Shown here piece after piece: positions 17,769 to 25,872 of a stretch of DNA of 64,000 bases. The position numbers and the translations under genes are program-made. Each line of letters starts with the position of its first letter. Position 1 is the stretch's first letter. The notes under the pieces were generated by a model that was not told where the DNA came from, did no database searches, and was given only the letters and a program-made list of their open reading frames with translations. Location of the stretch: contig CAMUYI010000005.1 of assembly GCA_947164985.1 (NCBI GenBank), forward strand, positions 84,199 through 148,198, given 5' to 3'. Origin of the DNA: an uncultured Bacteroidales bacterium. Its GTDB lineage: Bacteria > Bacteroidota > Bacteroidia > Bacteroidales > Paludibacteraceae.

Positions 17769-18773
17769 TTATTCGCCCCATTTAGCGACGATGTCATCCA
17801 TGATGGCAAAGACTTCGGCGACGGTTTCGGCGCGAAGGAGGGCGATACGGGTCTGCTTGAAGTCGAAGAGGCCTTTGAAGACGGGTGAGGCAGCAAAATG
17901 GCGACGCGAATGGACGATGCCTTTGCGTTCATCGTTGCCGCACCACTTTATGGAGGCAAGGACGTGTTCCTTCAGAACATTTACCTTTTCCTCCATAGAC
18001 CGCGGCGGAGCCGCTGTAAGACCGTCCTTCGGACTGTAGGACAGCGCCTCTTTCATCTCGGCGAAGAGCCACGGGGCACCGAAAGTGGCACGACCGATCA
18101 TGATGGCGTCCACACCGTATTTGTCGAAACATTCTTTCGCGCGTTCCGGCGTACATACATCGCCGTTTCCTATGATGGGTATATGCATGCGCGGGTTGTT
18201 CTTCACTTCGCCGATGAGGGTCCAGTCCGCTTCGCCGCGATACATCTGCGACCGGGTGCGACCGTGGATGGCGAGTTCTTGGATGCCGCAATCCTGGAGT
18301 CGTTCGGCGAGATCCACGATAAAGGGTGTGCCATCCGGCAGATAAAGCGAGGGTTCATCCCATCCGAGGCGCGTCTTGCAGGTGACGGGTGTATGGACGG
18401 CGTTGACCACGGCGCGTGTGATATCGAGCATTTTCGGGACATCCCGCAGGAGTCCGGCGCCTGCACCCTTACCCGCTACTTTCTTGACCGGGCAGCCGAA
18501 ATTGATATCGATGAAGTCCGGATGAGCGGTTTCGACGATCCGTGCCGCGTCCGCCATCGATTCGGGTTCACGGCCGTAGATCTGGATGGCTACGGGTCGC
18601 TCTTCGTCATGGATAGTGAGTTTACGGGTCGTAGAAGCGATGTCCCGAACAAGGGCATCGGCATTCACAAATTCCGTATATACCCTATCCGCTCCGTAAC
18701 GCTTGCAGAGCATTCGGAAGGCCGGATCGGTGACGTCCTCCATCGGAGCCAGATATAATTGACGATTTACCAA
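17769..18773 (-). CDS. dusB: tRNA-dihydrouridine synthase, DusB-like
   Basis: FMN enzyme that reduces uridine to dihydrouridine in tRNA. The TIM barrel starts LAPMEDVTDPAFRML. The catalytic Cys lies in DINFGCPVKKVAGKGAGAGLL, and FMN/tRNA-binding motifs are IHGRTRSQMYRG and IGNGDV...IMIGRATFG. No ATG exists at the usual N-terminus: the frame opens with TTG at 18773 just after a TAA, and the first ATG is Met11 of LAPMED. The 54-bp repeat copy 2 abuts the start, so the normal first residues appear replaced. Residues near LSYSPKDGLTAAPPRSM are encoded by a repeat (17999-18040) and form an extra loop. Confidence 0.9.
   Translation of the reverse strand: MVNRQLYLAPMEDVTDPAFRMLCKRYGADRVYTEFVNADALVRDIASTTRKLTIHDEERPVAIQIYGREPESMADAARIVETAHPDFIDINFGCPVKKVAGKGAGAGLLRDVPKMLDITRAVVNAVHTPVTCKTRLGWDEPSLYLPDGTPFIVDLAERLQDCGIQELAIHGRTRSQMYRGEADWTLIGEVKNNPRMHIPIIGNGDVCTPERAKECFDKYGVDAIMIGRATFGAPWLFAEMKEALSYSPKDGLTAAPPRSMEEKVNVLKEHVLASIKWCGNDERKGIVHSRRHFAASPVFKGLFDFKQTRIALLRAETVAEVFAIMDDIVAKWGE
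17999..18040. repeat. CTTACAG-hairpin repeat, two units, inside dusB
   Basis: Two adjacent units (22 and 20 bp) of the type ACCG-stem/loop-CTGTAAG, in frame (42 bp). Same family as the four units at 21170-21239. Confidence 0.8.
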
Positions 18774-18827
18774 TTTACGATTTTAAGATTATTCTTAGCC
18801 CCTACGGGGCACGATTTATTGACGATT
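18774..18827. repeat. 54-bp direct repeat, copy 2 (upstream of dusB)
   Basis: Identical copy of 17698-17751. It covers the stop codon of the 7TM-HD gene (18816) and touches the TTG start of dusB. Confidence 0.92.
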
Positions 18828-20738
18828 GTTATTAATTGACGATTTATTGAGCGTCGGATAAGAGATACGATGATGGTTCATGGCGACGAGGCGGGATATG
18901 AAGACACGACGGATATCCTCGACATCCTTGAAAGAGAGCGGAGTCTCGGCAAATTGTCCGTCGGCTATCTGGCTGTCTATCATCTGGTTAACGGCTTTAG
19001 CGATCGACTCTTCGGTGAAGTCGGTCAAGCTGCGCGAACGCGCCTCGATGGCATCTGCCATCATGAGGATCGCCCCTTCTTTGGTAGAGGGTTTAGCGCC
19101 CGGATAACGGAAGAGGGACTCGTCGACCGTCTCCTTCGGGTGCGCGTTACAATAGGTGTTGTAGAAATAGCGAACCAGCGAAGTGCCGTGATGGGTAGTA
19201 ATGAAGTTAATGACCACTTCTGGCAGGTGGTTGCGACGTGCGATCTTCTCACCTTCGGCGACATGGGATATGATCACCTGTGCGGCATCGCGCGGATCCA
19301 TGTTCAAGAGCGGGTTCTCCGTACCTGTCTGGTTTTCCACGAAATAGAGCGGATCGGTCATCTTACCGATATCATGGTAGAGCGCGCCGGTACGTACCAG
19401 CAGGGCATTGGCGCCGATGGCTTTGGCGGCTTCGGCTGCGAGGTTAGAGACCTGCATGGAGTGTTGGAACGTACCCGGAGCACGTTCAGCCAGCGTGTGC
19501 AGCAACTCAGAGTTAATATCCGTCAATTCGACCAGCGTGATCGACGAGATGAAACGGAAGAGCTTCTCGAAGCCGTAGATCAGGCCGTAACAACCGATCG
19601 TGAGCAGGCCGCAGATGAAGAAATAGAGGTACATCCACGGGTCGATGGACGAGAAGACACCGGTCTGGGCAAAGGTGAGAGCCGTGTAGGCAACGCTCTG
19701 CGCGAGGTAAATCCATGCGGCTGTCTGCACCAGTTGGGCGCGGCGCGTCATGTCCGAGAGGGACGATACCGCAACCATGCCGACTACTATCTGAATGAAG
19801 AAGAACTCCACCGGCGCCGGCACGATGATCGATGCGATGAGGATGGTTGTAAAATGCAGAAACAACGCTGTGCGTGAGTCAAAGAAGACACGCGTCAGGA
19901 TAGGCACCCAAGCAAACGGGATGAGGTAAACGGTGAGGTTAAACCGCAGCGCCAGGCACGCAAGGGCAATGACGATGAAGATCTGCAGCGCGAAGAATAG
20001 GACCGTTGAGGTACTGCGCAGATAGGCGATGCGGAACACATACAGATAGATCACAAAGAGGCAGAGGAAAAGGATCACCAACATCGCTTCGCCCAGGATA
20101 GAGAGGGTGCGTTGTCGATGGCCTAACGTCTCATCTTCGTACGAACGACGAAGGGATTGCAAGATCTGGTAGGTACGATCGGTGACGATGTCGCCTTTGT
20201 CGATGATCTTCTCGCCTTTCTGCACGAGGCCCATCGTAGGCGAGAGTGTAGAGAGCAATTTGCTTTTCATCTCCATCGTTCGCGCGGTATCGAGGACGAG
20301 GTTCGTCGTGATCTCATAGCCGTATTTGGCGTACGCGGACTTGGGCGTATAGATCTCCGAAAGCGGATATTTGTTCTGACCGATCGTGACGCGCGAATAG
20401 CCTTCGGTCTTGAGCCATTCCATGTTCTCAAGCGGGATGACCTTTACCGCGCGTTGCACGCGCGGGATATATTTCAAATAAGGTGCAAAGGTCGAAAGCA
20501 ACTGCGCCTGCTCCTTGCTCATCTGGTCGTCGGTCTTGTATATGGGGAAGTCAAAATCGGCCGTGAGTGTAGCATAGCCCCAGGGTTTTCCGATCTCGTA
20601 GTGATAGCGGAAAGCGTTGTTATAGCGCGGGAAGATAAGAACCAGCACAAGGGCCAAGACGGCAAAAATGCTCAGGCGAAATACGGTTTTTGTATATTTC
20701 GCATGGGTGATTTGAGATGTAAGATTTGAGATTTGCAT
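18816..20738 (-). CDS. 7TM-HD family membrane phosphohydrolase (PgpH-like)
   Basis: A 640-residue protein: N-terminal helix, extracytoplasmic 7TMR-HDED domain (about 40-235), seven transmembrane helices (about 240-410) and a cytoplasmic HD domain with HDIGKMTDPLYF. PgpH homologues hydrolyse cyclic-di-AMP, so a c-di-AMP phosphodiesterase role is likely. The first 13 residues (MQISNLTSQITH) are encoded by a heptamer-type repeat, and the last (NKSSINNNRQ) run into the 54-bp repeat. The ATG follows the TAA of the upstream fusion gene directly. Confidence 0.87.
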   Translation of the reverse strand: MQISNLTSQITHAKYTKTVFRLSIFAVLALVLVLIFPRYNNAFRYHYEIGKPWGYATLTADFDFPIYKTDDQMSKEQAQLLSTFAPYLKYIPRVQRAVKVIPLENMEWLKTEGYSRVTIGQNKYPLSEIYTPKSAYAKYGYEITTNLVLDTARTMEMKSKLLSTLSPTMGLVQKGEKIIDKGDIVTDRTYQILQSLRRSYEDETLGHRQRTLSILGEAMLVILFLCLFVIYLYVFRIAYLRSTSTVLFFALQIFIVIALACLALRFNLTVYLIPFAWVPILTRVFFDSRTALFLHFTTILIASIIVPAPVEFFFIQIVVGMVAVSSLSDMTRRAQLVQTAAWIYLAQSVAYTALTFAQTGVFSSIDPWMYLYFFICGLLTIGCYGLIYGFEKLFRFISSITLVELTDINSELLHTLAERAPGTFQHSMQVSNLAAEAAKAIGANALLVRTGALYHDIGKMTDPLYFVENQTGTENPLLNMDPRDAAQVIISHVAEGEKIARRNHLPEVVINFITTHHGTSLVRYFYNTYCNAHPKETVDESLFRYPGAKPSTKEGAILMMADAIEARSRSLTDFTEESIAKAVNQMIDSQIADGQFAETPLSFKDVEDIRRVFISRLVAMNHHRISYPTLNKSSINNNRQ

Positions 20739-21953
20739 TTATCTTTTCGCTTTAAAAAATTCTTGTATCAATTCGCGGCATTCGTTCTCGAGGACGCCTG
20801 CCGTGACGGTTGCTTTAGGATGGAAGACACGCGGAGCATAGGTCTTGTAGCCGCGTTTGGGATCAGGTGCGCCATAGACGATTCGACTTATCTGCGCCCA
20901 GCCGATGGCACCTGCACACATAGGACAGGGTTCGACGGTGACATAGAGCGTCGCGTCCGGCAGGTACTTGCCGCCAAGTGTCTGGGATGCCGCCGTGATG
21001 GCTTGTATCTCCGCGTGAGCGGTGACGTCGGCGAGGGTCTCGGTGAGGTTATGCCCACGACCGATGATCTGGTTTTGGCTGACGATGACGCAGCCGATAG
21101 GGATCTCATTAGAGGATAGCGCTTTATGCGCCTCGCTCAAAGCGATTCGCATATATCGCTCATCCTCAGACCGCTCCGCTGTAAGACCGCTTCCAGGTCC
21201 GACCAAGACCGTTTCACTGTAAGACCGCTTCGCTGTAAGAAATTTTTCCAATTCTTCGGGATGTTCCTCGAAATGGTTTCCGATGACAACGATGTCAGCA
21301 CCGGCGTTGTAGGCAGCCTGCATGGCTTCAGGTGTTCGGATACCGCCGCCTACGATAAGCGTAACGGAAACTGCTTCGCGCACCGCTTTGATGATATCTG
21401 TGGAGACCGGCGTGATCGCGCCCGAACCGGCCTCTAGATAAATGGCTTTTTTACCCATCAATTCGGCGGCTATACAGGTGTCCACAATCGTTTTGACATC
21501 CTTTGGATCCAGCGGTTTTGTACCCGTCACACGCATGGTAGAAGTCTCCACACCGCCATCGATCAGCACATAGGCCGTTGGGACGAAATCCAGGTGCGAA
21601 TCATGCACCGCACGTGCCGACTTAATCTGCTGACCTACAATATATTCAGGGTTATTTCCTGATAGTAAAGACAGGAACAAAATCCCATCCGCTTCGGGAC
21701 TAAATTGGGACGAATTTCCGGGGAAAAGTATTATTGGTAATTTGTAATTTGTAATTTGTAATTTTTCTTTTAGGGCGCGTATAAACTCCGTGGTGTCGCC
21801 GCCGGTAGAACCGCCGACAAAGATATAGTCCGGATGGCACAGATCCGTGATGGGGAGTGCGTCCAGATTGGCTTTCTCGGGGTCCAAAAGAAGGGCGAGT
21901 TTCTTATCGCCCAAGCTTGGTCGATGCAATATGTTGTTACCGGTTATTTCCAT
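20739..21953 (-). CDS. PcrB-like geranylgeranylglyceryl phosphate synthase fused to TadA-like deaminase
   Basis: A 404-residue two-domain protein. Residues 1-about 238 are a TIM-barrel prenyl-glyceryl-phosphate synthase of the Bacteroidetes GGGPS type (LLLDPEKA, FVGGSTGG, AYVLIDGG, YLEAGSG, IVGGGIRTPE). Residues about 265-404 are a complete zinc-dependent nucleoside deaminase of the TadA/guanine deaminase type (HAEIQAI and PCPMCAGAIGWAQ). The linker (about 240-265) is encoded by four CTTACAG-repeat units (21170-21239). A separate heptamer array (21734-21767) encodes KLQITNYKL in the first domain. These activities are normally separate proteins. It overlaps gldD by 10 nt. Confidence 0.85.
   Translation of the reverse strand: MEITGNNILHRPSLGDKKLALLLDPEKANLDALPITDLCHPDYIFVGGSTGGDTTEFIRALKEKLQITNYKLPIILFPGNSSQFSPEADGILFLSLLSGNNPEYIVGQQIKSARAVHDSHLDFVPTAYVLIDGGVETSTMRVTGTKPLDPKDVKTIVDTCIAAELMGKKAIYLEAGSGAITPVSTDIIKAVREAVSVTLIVGGGIRTPEAMQAAYNAGADIVVIGNHFEEHPEELEKFLTAKRSYSETVLVGPGSGLTAERSEDERYMRIALSEAHKALSSNEIPIGCVIVSQNQIIGRGHNLTETLADVTAHAEIQAITAASQTLGGKYLPDATLYVTVEPCPMCAGAIGWAQISRIVYGAPDPKRGYKTYAPRVFHPKATVTAGVLENECRELIQEFFKAKR
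21170..21239. repeat. CTTACAG-hairpin repeat array joining two coding domains
   Basis: Four units of 16, 22, 16 and 16 bp, each ACCG...CTGTAAG or a variant on the plus strand, each with a small inverted repeat. The total of 70 bp lies exactly at the junction of the fused domains. Confidence 0.88.
21734..21767. repeat. heptamer array (GTAATTT) inside the PcrB-like coding region
   Basis: Four GTAATTT units read as peptide KLQITNYKL on the minus strand. Confidence 0.8.
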
Positions 21954-22555
21954 TCAAAAGTCTCTACCATTTTGAGAACGTCGGTACGGAGGTACTCATA
22001 GACCGGGGCCAAGGAGTCTGCGTTCGGCGGACAGTTGCAATACACCGAGGCACGGAAGAAATGGGTCGTGGAGTCGGTAATAAAGAACTGACAAGACGAA
22101 GCGGTATTTCCCTCTAAATCAAAGAGTACTCCATAGACGCGGGCTTCAGGATGGGTATAGTCCTGTTCGGGTATCGCATTCGCGAACGAAGCATTGCGAT
22201 AGACAAACTCGAGGGCATCGTTGGTCAGCTCCCGCAAGTTATGCCGCACAGGCTTGTACGAGCAATGGATCGTGGCATCGAGGGCCGGGTAGAAGAGGTT
22301 GATCCAGTAGGGCTCTTCTGCATCTAAGCGAGGCTTGACAACCGCATTCTGCGAGAGGGCAAAGGTATAGGGATAGTTCGGGTACTGCGCCGCAAAATCG
22401 CGATAGGCAGTGTCCGGCACCGTGATACGGTAGTAGCCGTAGGGACGAGGTGTTGAAACATGGTTGCAAGCAACGCATGTTAACAACACTACAATTGAAA
22501 ATTGAAAATTGAAAATTGAAAATTTCACTTTCCTATTTTTTTGCCAATAGCCCAT
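21944..22555 (-). CDS. gldD: gliding motility lipoprotein GldD
   Basis: A 203-residue lipoprotein of the Bacteroidota gliding/type IX secretion (T9SS) gene set. Recognised by RPYGYYRI, YPYTFALS, YWINLFYPALDATIHCSYKPV, YGVLFDLEGNTASS and the terminal SLAPVYEYLR...VETFEWK. The lipobox Cys is about residue 30 (LLTCVACN). The hydrophobic core of the signal (KFSIFNFQFSI) is encoded by an ATTGAAA heptamer array. GldD is not known to be a secretion channel part, but its presence suggests the genome carries T9SS genes. Confidence 0.88.
   Translation of the reverse strand: MGYWQKNRKVKFSIFNFQFSIVVLLTCVACNHVSTPRPYGYYRITVPDTAYRDFAAQYPNYPYTFALSQNAVVKPRLDAEEPYWINLFYPALDATIHCSYKPVRHNLRELTNDALEFVYRNASFANAIPEQDYTHPEARVYGVLFDLEGNTASSCQFFITDSTTHFFRASVYCNCPPNADSLAPVYEYLRTDVLKMVETFEWK
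22493..22525. repeat. heptamer array (ATTGAAA) encoding the GldD signal peptide core
   Basis: Four ATTGAAA units on the plus strand, inside the coding region, read as FSIFNFQFSI. Confidence 0.85.
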
Positions 22556-22590
22556 ACTTGTCCAAATTACGGCACAAAATTACTCTTTTT

Positions 22591-22630
22591 AATTGAAAAT
22601 TGAAAATTGAAAATTGAAAATTTGAAATTT
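22591..22630. repeat. heptamer array (ATTGAAA), intergenic
   Basis: Five ATTGAAA-like units between gldD and the divergent mannose-1-phosphate guanylyltransferase promoter. It repeats the array found in the gldD start 70 bp away. Confidence 0.85.
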
Positions 22631-22674
22631 AAACGCAAAAAACACACTTTTTCATTAATAAAATACGCGCGCGC

Positions 22675-22705
22675 TTGCACATATAAAAAAAATGTTGTAT
22701 CTTTG
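22675..22705 (+). promoter_or_regulatory. promoter of the manC-glycogen run
   Basis: Plus strand -33 TTG (22675-22677, in CTTGCACATATAA), 20-bp spacer, -7 TATCTTTG (22698-22705), 23 nt before ATG 22729. Confidence 0.8.
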
Positions 22706-22728
22706 CGCACTTTTTTGGATAATTGCAT

Positions 22729-23871
22729 ATGTCAGTAGAAAAGAACACTAATTATTGTGTGATCATGGCGGGCGGCGTCGGAAGTCGTTTCTGGCCGTTC
22801 AGCCGAGAGAATAAACCGAAGCAGTTTTTGGACTTCTTCGGTACGGGTAGAAGCTTATTGCAGATGACAGTGGACCGTTTCCGTCCGCTGATTCCGATAG
22901 AGAACATGTTCATCGTGACGAATGTGGCATACAAGAAGCTGATCATGGAGCAGATTCCGGACTTGAAGGAGGTGCAGATTCTCTGTGAGCCGGCAAGACG
23001 GAATACCGCGCCGTGTATTGCTTATGCGACCGCCCATATCCGTGCGTTGTGTCTGAAACGGGCAGGTTTGACGGCCAAGAACCAAGATTGGACGCGACCG
23101 GAGATGCAGGCGAACATCGTCGTAGCAGCCAGCGATCATCTGATCTTGGAGGAGGAGAAATTCCGCCAGACGATCTCGAAAGCCTTTGATTTTGTAAGTC
23201 AGAACAAGGCGATCTGCACGTTGGGCATGAACCCCACCCGTCCTGAGACAGGCTACGGATATATCCAACGTCAGCCGGACGCTTTCACCGACGGCATTTA
23301 TCCGGTGAAGACCTTCACGGAGAAGCCGAATCTGGAAATGGCGAAGGTCTTCCTCGAGAGCGGTGATTTCTTATGGAACTCGGGTATCTTCATCTGGAAT
23401 TTACAGACGATCAGCGAGGCCTTCCGGTATTTGCTGCCGGAGGTCGCGGACCGTTTCCGCGAGGGCGAGTTGCTGATGGGTACAGAGAAAGAAGAGGATT
23501 TCATTGAGCAGATCTTCCCGAAATGCCCGAATATATCGATCGACTACGGTATCATGGAGAAGGCAGACAATGTATTTGTCATCCCTTCCAGTTTCGGATG
23601 GAGTGATCTCGGTACCTGGGGTTCGTTGTACGAACTGAGTGAGAAAGATGAGGCGCAGAACGTGAGCCTGCATAGCGATGCCGTTTTCTATGAGGCAACC
23701 GGCAATGTGGTTACGTTGGAGCCGGGTAAGTTAGCCGTGGTGCAAGGGGTCGAGGATATGATTATTGCGGAGCAGAACAACGTGCTGCTGGTTTGCAAGA
23801 AAGCCGAAGAACAACGCATCAAGCAGTTCGTAGCCGACGCGCAAAGTAAATTTGGAGGCAAATATAATTAA
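22729..23871 (+). CDS. manC: mannose-1-phosphate guanylyltransferase
   Basis: Cytoplasmic nucleotidyltransferase making GDP-mannose from GTP and mannose-1-phosphate. 380 residues from ATG 22729 (a TTG two codons earlier is less likely). Signature VIMAGGVGSRFWPFSRENKPKQFLD at the N-terminus, EPARRNTAPCIA, TFTEKPNLEMA and FLWNSGIFIW. There is no C-terminal phosphomannose isomerase domain, so it is the short single-function form. It leads a plus-strand group with the glycogen genes. Confidence 0.93.
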   Translation: MSVEKNTNYCVIMAGGVGSRFWPFSRENKPKQFLDFFGTGRSLLQMTVDRFRPLIPIENMFIVTNVAYKKLIMEQIPDLKEVQILCEPARRNTAPCIAYATAHIRALCLKRAGLTAKNQDWTRPEMQANIVVAASDHLILEEEKFRQTISKAFDFVSQNKAICTLGMNPTRPETGYGYIQRQPDAFTDGIYPVKTFTEKPNLEMAKVFLESGDFLWNSGIFIWNLQTISEAFRYLLPEVADRFREGELLMGTEKEEDFIEQIFPKCPNISIDYGIMEKADNVFVIPSSFGWSDLGTWGSLYELSEKDEAQNVSLHSDAVFYEATGNVVTLEPGKLAVVQGVEDMIIAEQNNVLLVCKKAEEQRIKQFVADAQSKFGGKYN

Positions 23872-23895
23872 CATTACTTAATACTTAAACACATC

Positions 23896-25872
23896 ATGAG
23901 TTATCTTAATTTTGACAAGAAAGTGCTTGTTAATCTGGAGCGATCGCTGCAGAAAGAGATGATTCGAACGAACCGTGCAGGTGTGTACAACTCGACCACG
24001 CTGGTTGATTGTAACACGCGTAAGTACCACGGCCAGTTGGTGATGCCGTTGCCGCATATCAGCGATGACAACTTCGTGTTGCTCAGTTCGCTGGACGAGA
24101 CGGTGATCCAACATGGCGCGGAGTTCAACTTGGGTCTGCACGAGTACGGCGAGAACCATTTCAGTCCGAACGGACACAAGTACATTCGCGAGTTTGACTG
24201 CGAGTTGATCTCCAAGACGACCTACCGTGTAGGCGCGATGGTGCTGCAGAAAGAGCGCCTGTTGGTTAGTTTTGAACCGCGCGTATTGATCCGCTACACA
24301 TTGTTGGAGAGTGGTAGTCCGACGACCCTGCGTTTCCGTCCGTTCCTGGCGTTCCGAAGCGTGAACGAGTTGACCCACGAGAACCCGCTGGCTAATTCGA
24401 ACATGGAGGACTGCGAGAATGGTCGTTACAACCGCATGTACCCGGGATTCCCGAATCTGTACATGCAGTTCAGCAAGGCCGTTGAGTATCACCACGACCC
24501 GCAGTGGTACAAGGACATCGTGTATCGTAAAGAGCGTGAACGCGGTTATGCGTACAAAGAGGACTTGATGGTACCGGGTTATTTCGAATTGCCGATGAAG
24601 AAAGGCGAGAGCATCATCTTCTCCGCAGGTGTGACCGAAGTGAAGACGGCAACGCTGAAGGCAACGTGGAAGAAAGAGTGCGAACGCAGAAACCGTCGTC
24701 TGGACATGTTCACGACATTGAAGAATAGTGCAAGCCAATTCTACAAACGCGAAGGTGACAAGTGTTACCTCTTGGCCGGTTTCCCGTGGTTCAAAGCCGA
24801 TGCACGCAGTACATTCTTCTCCGTAGCAAGTTGTACGCTCGATATCGATCGTCCCGAATACTGGGATGCGATCATCAACAAGACCGCCATAGACGAGATA
24901 CTCAAGTTCATGAACGGTCGCGGCAACGAGATCAAGATGACCGGTATGGACGAACCCGATGTGCTGCTGTGGTTCATTCGCGCTTGTCAGAAATACGCGC
25001 ATAAATATACAGTACGTGAGGCAGCGGACCTGTACGGTCAACTCTGTCTGGATATCATCACCTGGTATCGCAAGCAGAACCACCCGCGTGCCAAACTGCA
25101 CCAGAACGGTCTGCTCTGGGTGGATGGCACCCAACGTCCGGCTACCTGGATGAACGCCATGGAGAACGGCTGGCCGATCGTTCCGCGTACAGGATATATC
25201 GTTGAACTGAACGCCCTCTGGTACAACGCGATGCGTTTCACCGCAGAGATGCTGCGTGAGATGGGTAAAGAGACCAGCGCCGACCTCATGGAATACCAAG
25301 CGGAGATCAGTAAGGACGCATTCGTCAAGACCTTCTGGAACGGACTCTATCTGAATGACTATGTCATTGACAACTATGCCAATAAGGAAGTTCGACCGAA
25401 CATGATCTGGGCAGTCGGTCTGCCGTACAGTCCGCTGGATCGCAAGCAGCAGAAGGCGGTAGTCGATATCTGCACCAAGGAGTTGCTGACGCCGAAGGGT
25501 CTTCGTTCGTTGAGTCCGAAGAGCGGTATGTACTACCCGATCTACAATAGTAACGCAGCCGACCGCGAACGGGCCTTGTTCAACGGCATCGTTTGGCCGT
25601 CCACGATCACCGCTTATTCGCGTGCGTACATGAACGTATATAAATACAGTGGTACCAGTTTCATGGAGCGTCTGTTGGTAGGTTTCGAAGCCGAGATGGA
25701 CGAACTGACGATCGGTACGCTCAATGAGTTCTATGACGGCTACCCGCCCTACAAAGGTCGTGGCGGTATGAGTAGCGCACCGAGTGTAGCGGCTGTCATC
25801 AGCCTAATGGATACCCTCAAGAAATATATTCAAGCCGAGAAAGAGGCGCAAGAAAAGGAGGCACAACAATGA
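23896..25872 (+). CDS. glycogen debranching enzyme (archaeal/bacterial GDE)
   Basis: A 658-residue enzyme with the bacterial GDE N-terminal beta-sandwich (NRAGVYNSTTLVDCNTRKYHGQLV) and a C-terminal (alpha/alpha)6 amylo-alpha-1,6-glucosidase barrel (GLLWVDGTQRPATWMNAMENGWPIVPRTGYIVELNALWYNA). It removes 1,6-linked branches of glycogen. It overlaps the next gene by ATGA, and both belong to a glycogen operon with a GH57-like protein, as in other Bacteroidales. Confidence 0.92.
   Translation: MSYLNFDKKVLVNLERSLQKEMIRTNRAGVYNSTTLVDCNTRKYHGQLVMPLPHISDDNFVLLSSLDETVIQHGAEFNLGLHEYGENHFSPNGHKYIREFDCELISKTTYRVGAMVLQKERLLVSFEPRVLIRYTLLESGSPTTLRFRPFLAFRSVNELTHENPLANSNMEDCENGRYNRMYPGFPNLYMQFSKAVEYHHDPQWYKDIVYRKERERGYAYKEDLMVPGYFELPMKKGESIIFSAGVTEVKTATLKATWKKECERRNRRLDMFTTLKNSASQFYKREGDKCYLLAGFPWFKADARSTFFSVASCTLDIDRPEYWDAIINKTAIDEILKFMNGRGNEIKMTGMDEPDVLLWFIRACQKYAHKYTVREAADLYGQLCLDIITWYRKQNHPRAKLHQNGLLWVDGTQRPATWMNAMENGWPIVPRTGYIVELNALWYNAMRFTAEMLREMGKETSADLMEYQAEISKDAFVKTFWNGLYLNDYVIDNYANKEVRPNMIWAVGLPYSPLDRKQQKAVVDICTKELLTPKGLRSLSPKSGMYYPIYNSNAADRERALFNGIVWPSTITAYSRAYMNVYKYSGTSFMERLLVGFEAEMDELTIGTLNEFYDGYPPYKGRGGMSSAPSVAAVISLMDTLKKYIQAEKEAQEKEAQQ

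Noticed and set aside
23878..25299. 473-codon minus-strand frame over the debranching enzyme
   Set aside because: Antisense to a well-recognised GDE; no family-like sequence.
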